Of a stretch of DNA of 64,000 nucleotides, positions 52,990-63,873 are shown one piece after another. Positions within the stretch are counted from its first letter, which is position 1; every line of letters begins with the position of its first letter. The notes under the pieces were generated by a model. The model did not search any database. It was not told where the DNA came from and saw only the letters and a program-made list of their open reading frames with translations. The DNA is from Candidula unifasciata. Lineage: Eukaryota > Mollusca > Gastropoda > Stylommatophora > Geomitridae. The stretch lies in assembly GCA_905116865.2 (NCBI GenBank), contig CAJHNH020000198.1, positions 1-64,000 of the forward strand. Reading direction: 5' to 3'. Both the position numbers and the translations under genes were made by a program.

Positions 52990-53815
52990 AAATCAAGTCA
53001 TCGGCGAATTCATCACATCCTCGGAAACCTGATTATTAGTGTAAGTTTTTCTTATACCATTGGAAGTCTGTTTATTAGTGTAAGTTTTTCTTATACCATT
53101 GGAAGTCTGTTTATTAGTGTAAGTTTTTCTTATACCATTGGAAGTCTGTTTATTAGTGTAAGTTTTTCTTATACCATTGGAAGTCTGTTTATTAGTGTAA
53201 GTTTTTCTTATACCATTGGAAGTCTGTTTATTAGTGTAAGTTTTTCTTATACCATTGGAAGTCTGTTTATTAGTGTAAGTTTTTCTTATACCATTGGAAG
53301 TCTGTTTATTAGTGTAAGTTTTTCTTATACCATTGGAAGTCTGTTTATTAGTGTAAGTTTTTCTTATACCATTGGAAGTCTGTTTATTAGTGTAAGTTTT
53401 TCTTATACCATTGGAAGTCTGTTTATTAGTGTAAGTTTTTCTTATACCATTGGAAGTCTGTTTATTAGTGTAAGTTTTTCTTATACCATTGGAAGTCTGT
53501 TTATTAGTGTAAGTTTTTCTTATACCATTGGAAGTCTGTTTATTAGTGTAAGTTTTTCTTATACCATTGGAAGTCTGTTTATTAGTGTAAGTTTTTCTTA
53601 TACCATTGGAAGTCTGTTTATTAGTGTAAGTTTTTCTTATACCATTGGAAGTCTGTTTATTAGTGTAAGTTTTTCTTATGCCATTGGAAGTCTGTTTATT
53701 AGTGTAAGTTTTTCTTATACCATTGGAAGTCTGTTTATTAGTGTAAGTTTTTCTTATACCATTGGAAGTCTGTTTATTAGTGTAAGTTTTTCTTATACCA
53801 TTGGACATCTGATTA
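52990..53815. repeat. 39-bp satellite, about 20 near-identical copies
   Basis: The unit is AGTGTAAGTTTTTCTTATAC then CATTGGAAGTCTGTTTATT. Apart from diverged edge units only one base change is visible inside (ATGCC for ATACC near 53680). Since 39 is divisible by 3, long frames stay open on both strands (313 and 271 codons); they need not be genes. Each unit holds a good donor-like GTAAGT. Confidence 0.97.
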
Positions 53816-53999
53816 TTAATGAATTATTGTCATATGCTTGAAAGTCAGATGATTATTATGTGTATTTTTGTCCTGTCTTTGAAATATGATTGTTACAGAG
53901 TTATTTGTTCTTTTCATTAAAAATATTACAATTATACTAATTTTTTTTATGTCTTTAAAAATCTGATCATTAATATATGAATTTTTGTCAAAAATGCTT

Positions 54000-54235
54000 T
54001 TTTGGGCATATTAAGGGAATGTCAAATGACAGAGGTAAAAACTGTATACACAAGGGATCTGAATGGTTGTAGACCACGAGGCAGACCAAGAAGACGATGG
54101 AGAGATAATGTCCAGACAGACCTGCAAACACTTGGTGTCACCAGCTGGAAAGAGAAGGCCAACCAGAGAGATGAATGGAGGCGGGAGATATCTGATTCAG
54201 TGAACCTCAAGGGCTCGTAATGCTGGAGAAGAAGA
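54000..54235 (+). pseudogene. LINE ORF2 C-terminal end
   Basis: One frame encodes EVKTVYTRDLNGCRPRGRPR and DNVQTDLQTLGVTSWKEKAN. It is the same family as 42545-43075 and 5'-truncated. Confidence 0.75.
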
Positions 54236-54319
54236 AAAAATATCCTTGCAGATTTCTTCTTCTCCTCCTCCTCCTCTTCTCCTCCTTCTTCTAGTACTTA
54301 TTTTTCCTTAACCATCTGT

Positions 54320-54567
54320 AAGCTTAGGTGGAAGGTACTGGACTTTATAGTCTTTTTCCTTTCCATAACCTCACTTTTGAGTGCACAGCCATTTTACAGA
54401 TCTGGCCTATTTGTAGGCAGACTGTTGGTTCCTCACATCCCATGCAGATGCACTCTGACTACAAAGGAAACATCCTTAATACAACGACGCTTGCGACCTG
54501 ATTGTTAGGGGGCAATTGGTCTGCTTCTTGTCTGCCCACAGTGGGGCTCCAGAATCCACACGAGGAC
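54320..54567 (-). mobile_element. SINE family B, diverged
   Basis: TTTTACAGATCTGGCCTATT, ATGCAGATGCACTCTGACTA and GGGGCTCCAGAATCCACACG on the + strand match the family reverse complement. Confidence 0.65.
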
Positions 54568-54639
54568 TTGCCAATTTCATTATTTACTTTTTAACATCCT
54601 AGAAAATTTGGTTAATATATTTTTGTTTTGCTGTATGGC

Positions 54640-55030
54640 AGCTAATCTTGGAATGTCAGTGAACAAATTAGGAAGAATTTGGAAGCAAAAGAGATTTGGT
54701 TTCTGAGACGAAAGTTACGAATACCTTGGAGTAACTAACAACGTTTGTTTGAAAGAAGCTAATGAAAAGAGATCTCTATATACAACAATAAGAGACAAAC
54801 ACTGTTCTTTGGCCACATAATGAGAAGAGAGAAATTGGAGAACATCGTGACAACTGGAAAGATCCGTGGAAAAAGGGGTAGAGGCTGACCAAGAGAGATG
54901 ATGCTGGATGGGCTGAAACGATGGCATGGATGGATATCATCAAGAGAGCTGCTCCAGGCAACCAGGGATCGTGATCTGTGGAGACGCATGAGCGCCTACG
55001 CCAGTTGGCAAGGCACATGATGATGATAAT
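54640..55030 (+). pseudogene. LINE fragment with ATG tail
   Basis: Decayed frames give ERDLYTTIRDKHC and other short pieces. The end GAGACGCATGAGCGCCTACG and (ATG)n match the fragment at 34128-34235. Confidence 0.6.
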
Positions 55031-55139
55031 ATTTTTGTCTGTGATGTCAACTGTTAGCTTAGTTCCACATTCTTGAGCATTTGTACATTATCTTATTACT
55101 ATTTTTTTTTCTTCACATTTTGTTTCTGGCTTTGCACAG

Positions 55140-55201
55140 GGCAGGCGCACGTTCCAAAAATCCTGGTCGCAGAGGTCAAAGAAACATATAGCCTGCGACG
55201 G
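55140..55201 (+). CDS. gene 3, exon A
   Basis: The 62-bp exon lies after CTTTGCACAG and ends GCGACGG|GTAAGT. In the joining frame it reads GRRTFQKSWSQRSKKHIACD with two bases left over. Confidence 0.45.
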
Positions 55202-58200
55202 GTAAGTCTTCTGCAGTTCAGAATTTTTCTTCTTCACCATTTCTAACCCCAAATGGAGCACAGGACCTCGATCAACTGACGGAAAGATGTTCCTTCCTTC
55301 ACTATCGCATGCAGCTCTCCCCGTGTCCTCCTCCACATCTTTTTAACTTCTCTCTAGCTCCATCCCCCATGTGATTTTTTTTTTGTCTTCCTTTATTTCT
55401 GTGCCCCTGTGGGTTCCAGTGCAAAGACATTCTAGTTCAGAATTACAGATTTATCAAAGAGATTGTAAAATAAAACAAGAAATTACACAAACTAGAGACA
55501 ACTCAGAATTAATGTTTGAGGAGAGTCCTGTAAACATTTGTGCCAAACAAGATCAGAAAGGAAGAACACGAAGAAAACAAAATGTTGGTCACTTACAAAC
55601 ATGATCAAGAGAAGAAGATGGAGATGGCTTGGATATCTTTGGTGAATCCCTTGTGACACTTTGGCAAGATTAGCTCTCTGTTGGACGGCAGATTGAATAA
55701 GTAGATGGGGATAACCTAAGGAAATCTGCAGAAACACGGTAGAAAACAAAATGTTGGTCACTTACAAACATGATCAAGAGAAGAAGATGGAGATGGCTTG
55801 GACATCTTTGGTGAATCCCTTGTGACACTTTGGCAAGATTAGCTCTCTGTTGGACGGCAGATTGAATAAGTAGATGGGGATAACCTAAGGAAATCTGCAG
55901 AAACACGGTAGAAAGGAAAATGAAGGAATATAAACTGACATGAGATATCACCGGCAGACAATCTGTCACCGACAGACAATCTATCACCGACAGACAATCT
56001 ATCACCGACAGACAATCTATCACCGACAGACAATCTATCACCGACAGACAATCTATCACCGACAGACAATCTATCACCATCAGACAATCTATCACCGACA
56101 GACAATCTATCACCGACAGACAATCTATCACCGACAGACAATCTATCACCGACAGACAATCTATCACCGACAGACAATCTAATACCGACAGACAATCTAT
56201 CACCGACAGACAATCTATCACCGACAGACAATCTATCACCGACAGACAATCTATCACCGACAGACAATCTAATACCGACAGACAATCTATCACCGACAGA
56301 CATCAGCAGACCAGCAACAATGGAGATCATGGGGGAAGGTTTGTGGAGATTACGTGGGAAGGTTTGTGGAGATTATGTGGGAAGGTTTGTAGAGATTATG
56401 TGGGAAGGTTTGATGAGATCATGTGGAAAGGTTTGTGGAGATTATGTGGGAAGGTTTGTGGAGATTATGTGGGAAGGTTTGATGAGATCATGTGGGAAGG
56501 TTTGTGGAGATCATGTGGGAAGGTCTGTGGAGATCATGTGGGAAGGTTTGAGGAGATTATGTGGGAAGGTTTGTGGAGATTATGTGGGAAGGTTTGTGGA
56601 GATTATGTGGGAAGGTTTGAGGAGATTATGTGGGAAGGTTTGATGAGATTATGTGGGAAGGTTTGTGGAGATTACGTGGGAAGGTTTGTGGAGATTATGT
56701 GGGAAGGTTTGTAGAGATTATGTGGGAAGGTTTGATGAGATCATGTGGAAAGGTTTGTGGAGATTATGTGGGAAGGTTTGTGGAGATTATGTGGGAAGGT
56801 TTGATGAGATCATGTGGGAAGGTTTGTGGAGATCATGTGGGAAGGTCTGTGGAGATCATGTGGGAAGGTTTGATGAGATCATGTGGGAAGGTTTGATGAG
56901 ATTATGTGGGAAGGTTTGATGAGATCATGTGGGAAGGTTTGATAAGATCATGTGTGAAGGTTTGATGAGATCATGTGGAAAGGTTTGATGAGATCATGTG
57001 GGAAGGTTTGATGAGATCATGTGGGAAGGTTTGATGAGATCATGTGGGAAGGTTTGATGAGATCATGTGGGAAGGTTTGTGGAGATCATGTGGGAAGGTT
57101 TGTGGAGATCATGTGGGAAGGTTTGTGGAGATCGTGTGGGCAGGTTTGTGGAGATTGTGTGGGCAGGTTTGTGGAGATTATGTGGGAAGGTTTGATGAGA
57201 TTATGTGGGAAGGTTTGATGAGATCATGTGGGAAGGTTTGATGAGATCATGTGGGAAGGTTTGATGAGATCATGCGGGAAGGTTTGATGAGATTATGTGG
57301 GAAGGTTTGTAGAGATTATGTGGGAAGGTTTGATGAGATCATGTGGGAAGGTTTGTGGAGATTATGTGGGAAGATTTGTGGAGATTATGTGGGAAGGTTT
57401 GTGGAGATTATGTGGGAAGGTTTGTGGAGATTATGTGTGAAGGTTTGTGGAGATTATGTGGGAAGGTCTGGTGGAGATTATGTGGGAAGGTTTGTGGAGA
57501 TTATGTGGGAAGGTTTTATGAGATCATGTGAGAAGGTTTGATGAGATCATGTGGGAAGGTTTGTGGAGATCATGTGGGAAGGTTTGATGAGATCATGTGG
57601 GAAGGTTTGTGGAGATCATGTGGGAAGGTTTGTAGAGATCATGTGGGAAGGTTTGGTGGAGATCATGTGGGAAGGTTTGGTGGAGATTATGTGGGAAGGT
57701 TTGAGGAGATTATGTGGGAAGGTTTGATGAGATTATGTGGGAAGGTTTGTGGAGATTACGTGGGAAGGTTTGTGGAGATTATGTGGGAAGGTTTGTAGAG
57801 ATTATGTGGGAAGGTTTGATGAGATCATGTGGAAAGGTTTGTGGAGATTATGTGGGAAGGTTTGTGGAGATTATGTGGGAAGGTTTGATGAGATCATGTG
57901 GGAAGGTTTGTGGAGATCATGTGGGAAGGTCTGTGGAGATCATGTGGGAAGGTTTGATGAGATCATGTGGGAAGGTTTGATGAGATTATGTGGGAAGGTT
58001 TGATGAGATCATGTGGGAAGGTTTGATAAGATCATGTGTGAAGGTTTGATGAGATCATGTGGAAAGGTTTGATGAGATCATGTGGGAAGGTTTGATGAGA
58101 TCATGTGGGAAGGTTTGATGAGATCATGTGGGAAGGTTTGATGAGATCATGTGGGAAGGTTTGATGAGATCATGTGGGAAGGTTTGTGGAGATCATGTGG

Positions 58201-60052
58201 GAAGGTTTGTGGAGATCATGTGGGAAGGTTTGTGGAGATTATGTGGGAAGGTTTGTGGAGATTGTGTGGGCAGGTTTGTGGAGATTATGTGGGAAGGTTT
58301 GATGAGATCATGTGGGAAGGTTTGATGAGATCATGTGGGAAGGTTTAATGAGATCATGCGGGAAGGTTTGATGAGATTATGTGGGAAGGTTTGTAGAGAT
58401 TATGTGGGAAGGTTTGATGAGATCATGTGGGAAGGTTTGTGGAGATTATGTGGGAAGATTTGTGGAGATTATGTGGGAAGGTTTGTGGAGATTATGTGGG
58501 AAGGTTTGTGGAGATTATGTGTGAAGGTTTGTGGAGATTATGTGGGAAGGTCTGGTGGAGATTATGTGGGAAGGTCTGGTGGAGATTATGTGGGAAGGTT
58601 TTATGAGATCATGTGAGAAGGTTTGATGAGATCATGTGGGAAGGTTTGTGGAGATCATGTGGGAAGGTTTGATGAGATCATGTGGGAAGGTTTGTGGAGA
58701 TCATGTGGGAAGGTTTGTGGAGATCATGTGGGAAGGTTTGTGGAGATCATGTGGGAAGGTTTGGTGGAGATTATGTGGGAAGGTTTGGTGGAGATTATGT
58801 GGTAAGGTTTGTGGAGATCATGTGGGAAGGTTTGTGGAGATCATGTGGGAAGGTTTGTGGAGATCATGTGGGAAGGTTTGTGGAGATTATGTGGGAAGGT
58901 TTGTGGAGATCATGTGGGAAGGTTTGTGGAGATCATGTGGGAAGGTTTGTGGAGATCATGTGGGAAGGTTTGATGAGATTATGTGGGAAGGTTTGATGAG
59001 ATTATGTGGGAAGGTTTGATGAGATCATGTGGGAAGGTTTGATGAGATCATGTGGGAAGGTTGGATGAGAACATGTGGGAAGGTTTGATGAGATCATGTG
59101 GGAAGGTTTGTGGAGATCATGTAGGAAGGTTTGATGAGATCATGTGGGAAAGTCTGATGTGTCAACAGCCATGTGAAGAAGATGGTGTAGCATTAATCAT
59201 CATAATGTAGCAGGTTCCTTGCAGAATGTTGCTCTCATCACAGTCTGCCTTAAAGAGTCTCTCACCAGCTCTCCCACCTCATGTACTTTCATACCAAAGG
59301 AGTCACTTATATCCTGTGCCCATCTTCGTGTCGGTCAGCCCCTGCCCCTCCTCCCTGGTACAAGTAAAATTTGTTCACCAGTTTTTTCAGATGAGACAGT
59401 GAGGGACATTTCATTTGATTTTCACTGGCACAGAAACGGAGCACGTATGGGGAAACCTGATTGCAGTGAACTTGAAAACTTGACTAAGACTAACACTAAC
59501 ACTAAGACTAAGACTGTTGGTTATTTAACAGATTTAGCATTGTACGATTTTTTGATTGTGCTTAAAATAATTATGTCCCAGTATGGGTTCTGGGACCTCA
59601 TTTTGGGGCCAAAAGAATAGATCCACTGGCTCCTTAACAAGCTTGTCGTAAAAGGCCACTAATTAGGGGTGTTTCCTTCAAGGTCGGGGTGCAAGCACCT
59701 GAAAGTTGAAGCCTCAGCAGTCTGCATACAAATAAGCCAGATCTGTAAAACGGATGTGCAGGCAAACCTCAAGTTCTGGGACAAGACCACAGTCCAGAAA
59801 TGGGTGAACAACCAGGACTTTCTGTCGGGGTTTACAGCGGGATTAAGAGGTTAAGGAGAAGCCTGTTGTACTGTAGTATACCATTCTGACAATGCTTAGT
59901 ACGGAAGGTAAAGTCAGTTGGTCTTACAGTTATTAACTTCTGTTTTCAGACGGTTTGCATTTTTTGATAACTACCAGAACTGTATAGACTGGTAAGTTTT
60001 TTCTACTTCCTCCTCCTCCTCTTCTTCTTCTCCTTTGTCTACTTCTTTTTTG

Positions 60053-60083
<31 letters not shown>

Positions 60084-60769
60084 TGTCTTCTTCTTCTTTG
60101 CCTGCCTTATCCTCTTCTTTTTCTTCTCTTCTTCTTTTTTTCTTTCTCTTCTTCTCCTTTGTCTTCTTCTTTGTCCTCCTTCTCCTCCTCCTCCTTCTTC
60201 TTCTACTTCTTCTTCTTTCTCGTCTTCAACTTTTCCTCCTCCTCCTTCTTATTCTACTCCTCCTCGTTCTTCTCCTTTTTGTTCTTGTTTTTGTTGTTGC
60301 TCTTCTCCTCTGCCTCCTCCTCCTCATTCTTATTCTTTTTCGACAACACTTGTACTCTGCAAATCCTGTAAAAAAAGATAATGACAGAAGTGAAATAAAA
60401 AAATAAGTAAAAAAGTTAGGAATGGCCAAGACTGTTTTCAACAAAATGTGGAAATTATTGACATCTAGAGAGATAAACAACACATAAGAACTGTCAGATT
60501 TTGTCTGTGTATGCTCAAGAAATTGCAGAGTGCAGACAACCAAGCTGAGTCTGGAAATTACAAATACAGAAGAATAGATCGTAATTCAGGGAAACAAAAA
60601 CTATGAAATACAGTGGCACTAGAAAAGTGGAATGTAAAGGTTGAGTTTATGGGGATTGGTTTCTTCTGTTTTCAGTGGAAGCCCCTTCCCAGGTCCACGT
60701 TTAAAGTTTTCTGTGCAGAGAAGCCAACCAGGCAAAATTGAGGATGCTCTTATCATGGAAGGATATCCA
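55140..60769 (+). CDS. unrecognised gene 3, three exons seen (partial)
   Basis: Exons 55140-55201, 59950-59991 and 60676-60769 have good borders (TTTGCACAG / GGTAAGT, TGTTTTCAG / GGTAAGT, TGTTTTCAG / GTAAGT). They join in one frame without stops: GRRTFQKSWSQRSKKHIACD, RFAFFDNYQNCID, then GSPFPGPRLKFSVQRSQPGK and IEDALIMEGYP. No start or stop lies in these exons, so the gene continues at both ends. I recognise no domain. Three exons of 62, 42 and 94 bp could still be a chance match, but phase agreement at both joins and codon-like third positions argue against it. Its introns contain the 18-bp and 23-bp arrays, LINEs and a SINE. Confidence 0.5.
55270..55450 (-). pseudogene. LINE fragment
   Basis: TTCACTATCGCATGCAGCTC, CTTCCTTTATTTCTGTGCCC and CAAAGACATTCTAG match 10770-10890 on the + strand, the LINE at 10700-11160. 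Confidence 0.6.
55562..55925. repeat. 179-bp tandem duplication of a LINE piece
   Basis: AACAAAATGTTGGTCACTTA at about 55568 and 55746 starts two nearly identical copies. The + strand encodes IKRRRWRWLGYLW, a LINE segment related to 46865-47125. Confidence 0.9.
55945..56305. repeat. 18-bp minisatellite, about 19 copies
   Basis: The unit is CACCGACAGACAATCTAT. Variants AATACC and CACCATC occur. Because 18 is divisible by 3, the minus-strand frame (LSVIDCLSVID) stays open. Confidence 0.97.
56310..59150. repeat. 23-bp satellite, about 123 copies, with higher-order repeat
   Basis: The unit is GGAAGGTTTGTGGAGATTAT plus GTG. The two main variants TGTGGAGATTATG and TGATGAGATCATG are arranged in blocks. 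The order of variants at about 56610-57580 recurs about 1,084 bp later, a long segmental duplication. It lies in the gene 3 intron between 55201 and 59950. The many EIMWEGL frames are repeat products. Confidence 0.97.
59190..59420 (-). pseudogene. LINE 3' end
   Basis: The minus strand encodes a GRRGRGRPTRRWAQDISDSF-like piece followed by VMRATFCKEPAT, then an ATGATG tail, typical of a LINE ORF2 end. Confidence 0.55.
59577..59855 (+). mobile_element. SINE family B, full length
   Basis: Begins CCCAGTATGGGTTCTGGGAC and ends TTTACAGCGGGATTAAGAGG. The open frame SAVCIQISQICKTDVQANLK is the same one seen in other copies. Confidence 0.75.
59950..59991 (+). CDS. gene 3, exon B
   Basis: The 42-bp exon lies after CTTCTGTTTTCAG and ends ATAGACTG|GTAAGT. 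It encodes RFAFFDNYQNCID with split codons at both ends. Confidence 0.5.
60000..60345. repeat. CTT/CTC-rich simple repeat
   Basis: Starts right after the donor of gene 3 exon B. Open frames of leucine and serine are compositional. Confidence 0.92.
60676..60769 (+). CDS. gene 3, exon C
   Basis: The 94-bp exon lies after TTCTGTTTTCAG and ends GAAGGATATCCA|GTAAGT in phase 0. It encodes GSPFPGPRLKFSVQRSQPGK and IEDALIMEGYP. Its last bases seed the 25-bp array. Confidence 0.55.
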
Positions 60770-61515
60770 GTAAGTTTGAGGTTTTCTATGTCCGGTTTTT
60801 TTGAGGTTTTCTATATCCGGTTTGTTTGAGGTTTTCTATATCCAGTTTGTTTGAAGTTTTCTATATCTAGTAAGTTTTTTTTTTCTATATCCAGTAAGTT
60901 TGAGGTTTTATATATACAGTAAGTTTGAGGTTTTCTATATCCAGTAAATGTTTTAAGTTTTCTATATCCAGTAAATTTGAGGTTTTCTTTATCCAATAAG
61001 TTTGAGGGTTTTCTATATTCAGTAAGTTTGCAATCTTCTGTATCCAGTAAGTTCGAGGTTTACTATGTCCAGTCTGTTTGTGGTTTTCTATATTTTTCTA
61101 TATTCAGTAAGTTTGAGGTTTTCTATATCCAATAAGTTTGAAGTTTTCTATATCCAGTAAGTTTGAGGTTTTCTATATACCTTAAGTTTGACATTTTAAA
61201 TCCAGTTGCCCGGCTCTCTAGCGTAGATGGCTAAACCGGACTGCGTGGTGACCGGGTGACAAACTCTTTGTGGTCCGGGTTCACGCCCGGGGGTAGGCAG
61301 AAAGGCCACATTTCTCCCAGATTTATGGTATGTATCATGGAATCAAGGCCGAAGAGTTGCGATATCCATAATACCGAGCCTAAGGGTTAACAACTCATGG
61401 CTTCTGGATACTAAAAAAAAAATATATGTATATATATCCAGTAAATTTGAGGTTTTCTATATCCAGTAATTTTGAGGTTTTCTATATCCAGTAATTTTGA
61501 GGTTTTCTATATCCA
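60763..61515 (+). repeat. 25-bp array of exon end plus splice donor, about 20 copies
   Basis: The unit TATATCCAGTAAGTTTGAGG plus TTTTC contains the last bases of exon C (ATATCCA) and its donor GTAAGT. Units vary; many keep CAGTAAGT. A tRNA-like SINE at 61203-61410 splits the array. Confidence 0.92.
61203..61410 (+). mobile_element. tRNA-derived SINE inside the donor array
   Basis: A tRNA-like head has TAGCGTAGATGGCTAAACCG (box A region), a long variable arm and box B GGTCCGGGTTCACGCCC, then a short body and an A-rich tail (CTAAAAAAAAAATATATG). The head resembles a class II (Leu/Ser) tRNA. Confidence 0.65.
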
Positions 61516-61769
61516 GTATTATGAAGCAAATGACGGATAGCATGACTGCATTGTTCAAAATATAATTGATTGTGTAATTTCATTTTTAATGTAAAATGTT
61601 TGATTATATTTAAATGATTGCAGTATTTTTAAAAGATTCCATTTTGAAAATGAATGATATAATAATTTTACTGTTAAATAAATGATTGATTGAAGAATTC
61701 CATTATTTTACAGATAATTGATGGAATGAAACAGACCTAGGAAAACAAAAATGCACAATTACAACATGT

Positions 61770-61933
61770 GAAATAAATTAGATAACAAAAAATGCCATGG
61801 GAAAACAAGGAGAGACAGAGTCACCAACAAAGAAGTACCAACAATGGTAGGCCAATACCAGGAAATGATTTCAAAAGAATGAAATGGTTTGGTCATATTG
61901 TCAGAATCGACCAAAATCAGCCAGCAGCTAGAG
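61770..61933 (+). pseudogene. LINE ORF2 end, left part
   Basis: The frame encodes MKWFGHIVRIDQNQPAAR and is then cut by the hAT element at 61934. It resumes in frame at 63874 after removal of one target duplication. Confidence 0.8.
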
Positions 61934-63865
61934 TAGGGGTTCTCAACCTTCCTATTCTGCCATCCTTAAATACAGTTCCTCATGTTGTGACAACCCTTAA
62001 ATACAGTTCCTCATGTTGTGGCAACCCTTAAATACAGTTCCTCATGTTGTGGCAACCCTTAAATACAATTCCTCATGTTGTGGCAACCCTTAAATACAGT
62101 TCCTCATGTTGTGGCAACCCTTAAATACAGTTCCTCATGTTGTGGCAACCCTTAAATACAGTTCCTCATGTTGTGGCAACCCTTTAATACAGTTCCTCAT
62201 GTTGTGGCAGCCCTTAAATACAGTTCCTCATGTTGTGGCAGCCCTTAAATACAGTTCCTCATGTTGTGACAACCCTTAAATACAGTTCCTCATGTTGTGA
62301 CAACCCTTAAATACAGTTCCTCATGTTGTGACAACCCTTAAATACAGTTCCTCATGTTGTGACAACCCTTAAATACAGTTCCTCATGTTGTGACAACCCT
62401 TAAATACAGTTCCTCATGTTGTGACAACCCTTAAATACAGTTCTTCATGTTGTGGCAACCCTTAAATACAGTTCCTCATGTTGTGACAACCCTTTAATAC
62501 AGTTCCTCATGTTGTGGCAACCCTTAAATACAGTTCCTCATGTTGTGACAACCCTTAAATACAGTTCCTCATGTTGTGACAACCCTTAAATACAATTCCT
62601 CATGTTGTGGCAACCCTTAAATACAGTTCTTCATGTTGTGACAACCCTTTAATACAGTTCCTCATGTTGTGGCAACCCTTAAATACAGTTCCTCGTGTTG
62701 TGGCAACCCTTAAATACAATTCCTCATGTTGTGGCAACCCTTAAATACAGTTCCTCATGTTGAGACAACCCTTAAATACAGTTCCTCATGTTGTGGCAAC
62801 CCTTAAATACAGTTCCTCATGTTGAGACAACCCTTAAATACAGTTCCTCATGTTGTGGCAACCCTTAAATACAGTTCCTCGTGTTGTGACAACCCTTTAA
62901 TACAGTTCCTCATGTTGTGGCAGCCCTTAAATACAGTTCCTCATGTTGTGACAACCCTTAAATACAATTCCTCATGTTGTGACAACCCTTAAATACAAAT
63001 CCTCATGTTGTGACAACTCTTAAATACAGTTCCTCATGTTGTGACAACCCTTTAATACAGTTCCTTATGTTGTGACAACCCTTAAATACAGTTCCTCATG
63101 TTGTGACAACCCTTAAATACAGTTCTTCATGTTGTGACAACCCTTAAATACAAATCCTCATGTTGTGACAACCCTTAAATACAGTTCCTCATGTTGTGAC
63201 AACCCTTAAATACAAATCCTCATGTTGTGACAACCCTTAAATACAAATCCTCATGTTGTGACAACCCTTAAATACAGTTCCTTATGTTGTGACAACCCTT
63301 AAATACAGTTCCTCATGTTGTGACAACCCTTAAATACAGTTCCTCATGTTGTGACAACCCTTAAATACAAATCCTCATGTTGTGACAACCCTTAAATACA
63401 GTTCCTTATGTTGTGACAACCCTTAAATACAGTTCCTCATGTTGTGACAACCCTTAAATACAGTTCCTCATGTTGTGACAACCCCCAAACTGAACTGAAT
63501 TTCTACCCCACCAGGACATCACACAAGCGATAAACACCCGATGACACAAAGTGCCACCATGTGGATTAGGATAGCCGTGGAGAGGTCCCAGAAACCGCTT
63601 TCAGACATTTGGCCATATATATGGCCTGCCTATATTGCGGCCCCTGGCAAAAGCCAGAGTAGGGCTTCAAATGACAAAAAATTTCGTCCTAAAAAGGACG
63701 AAATTAGATATAACAATATTATGATGAACCCCCAAACATACAATTATTTTTATTGCAACTTCATAACTTCAATCAATATCTGGGTCTTTGGTGACCCATG
63801 TAAAAGGGTATTTCGATCAAAAAAAAAAAAAAAAAGGGTAGCTGCCCATAGGTTGAGAACCGCTG
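61934..63865. mobile_element. SPIN-like hAT MITE expanded to 1.9 kb
   Basis: The left end TAGGGGTTCTCAACCTTCC and right end GGTTGAGAACCGCTG are inverted. Flanks AGCTAGAG (61926-61933) and GGCTGGAG (63866-63873) share 6 of 8 bases. The interior from about 61963 to 63480 is about 49 copies of the 31-bp unit ACAGTTCCTCATGTTGTGAC then AACCCTTAAAT. The right part (CAATTATTTTTATTGCAACT, TTCATAACTTCAATCAATAT) matches the unexpanded copy at 51853. Confidence 0.9.
63491..63726 (+). mobile_element. SINE-like family C with 11-bp target duplication
   Basis: Inserted inside the hAT element and flanked by perfect AACCCCCAAAC (63480-63490, 63727-63737). A perfect 11-bp stem with AAAA loop (AATTTCGTCCT / AGGACGAAATT, 63680-63705) lies just before the tail. 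Confidence 0.88.
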
Positions 63866-63873
63866 GGCTGGAG

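Noticed and set aside
52900..53841. 313-codon plus-strand and 271-codon minus-strand frames
   Set aside because: The 39-bp unit is divisible by three, so frames stay open on both strands automatically. The 13-residue repeats match no protein family.
56320..59019. Many plus-strand frames with EIMWEGL and GKVCGD
   Set aside because: The 23-bp satellite read in three frames, not a repeat protein.
60035..60406. Leucine/serine-rich frame resembling a membrane protein
   Set aside because: CTT/CTC simple repeat; hydrophobicity is compositional.
61203..61320. Functional tRNA gene
   Set aside because: The box A and B regions are tRNA-like, but a body and A-rich tail follow and it sits inside a repeat array. 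A SINE head is more likely.
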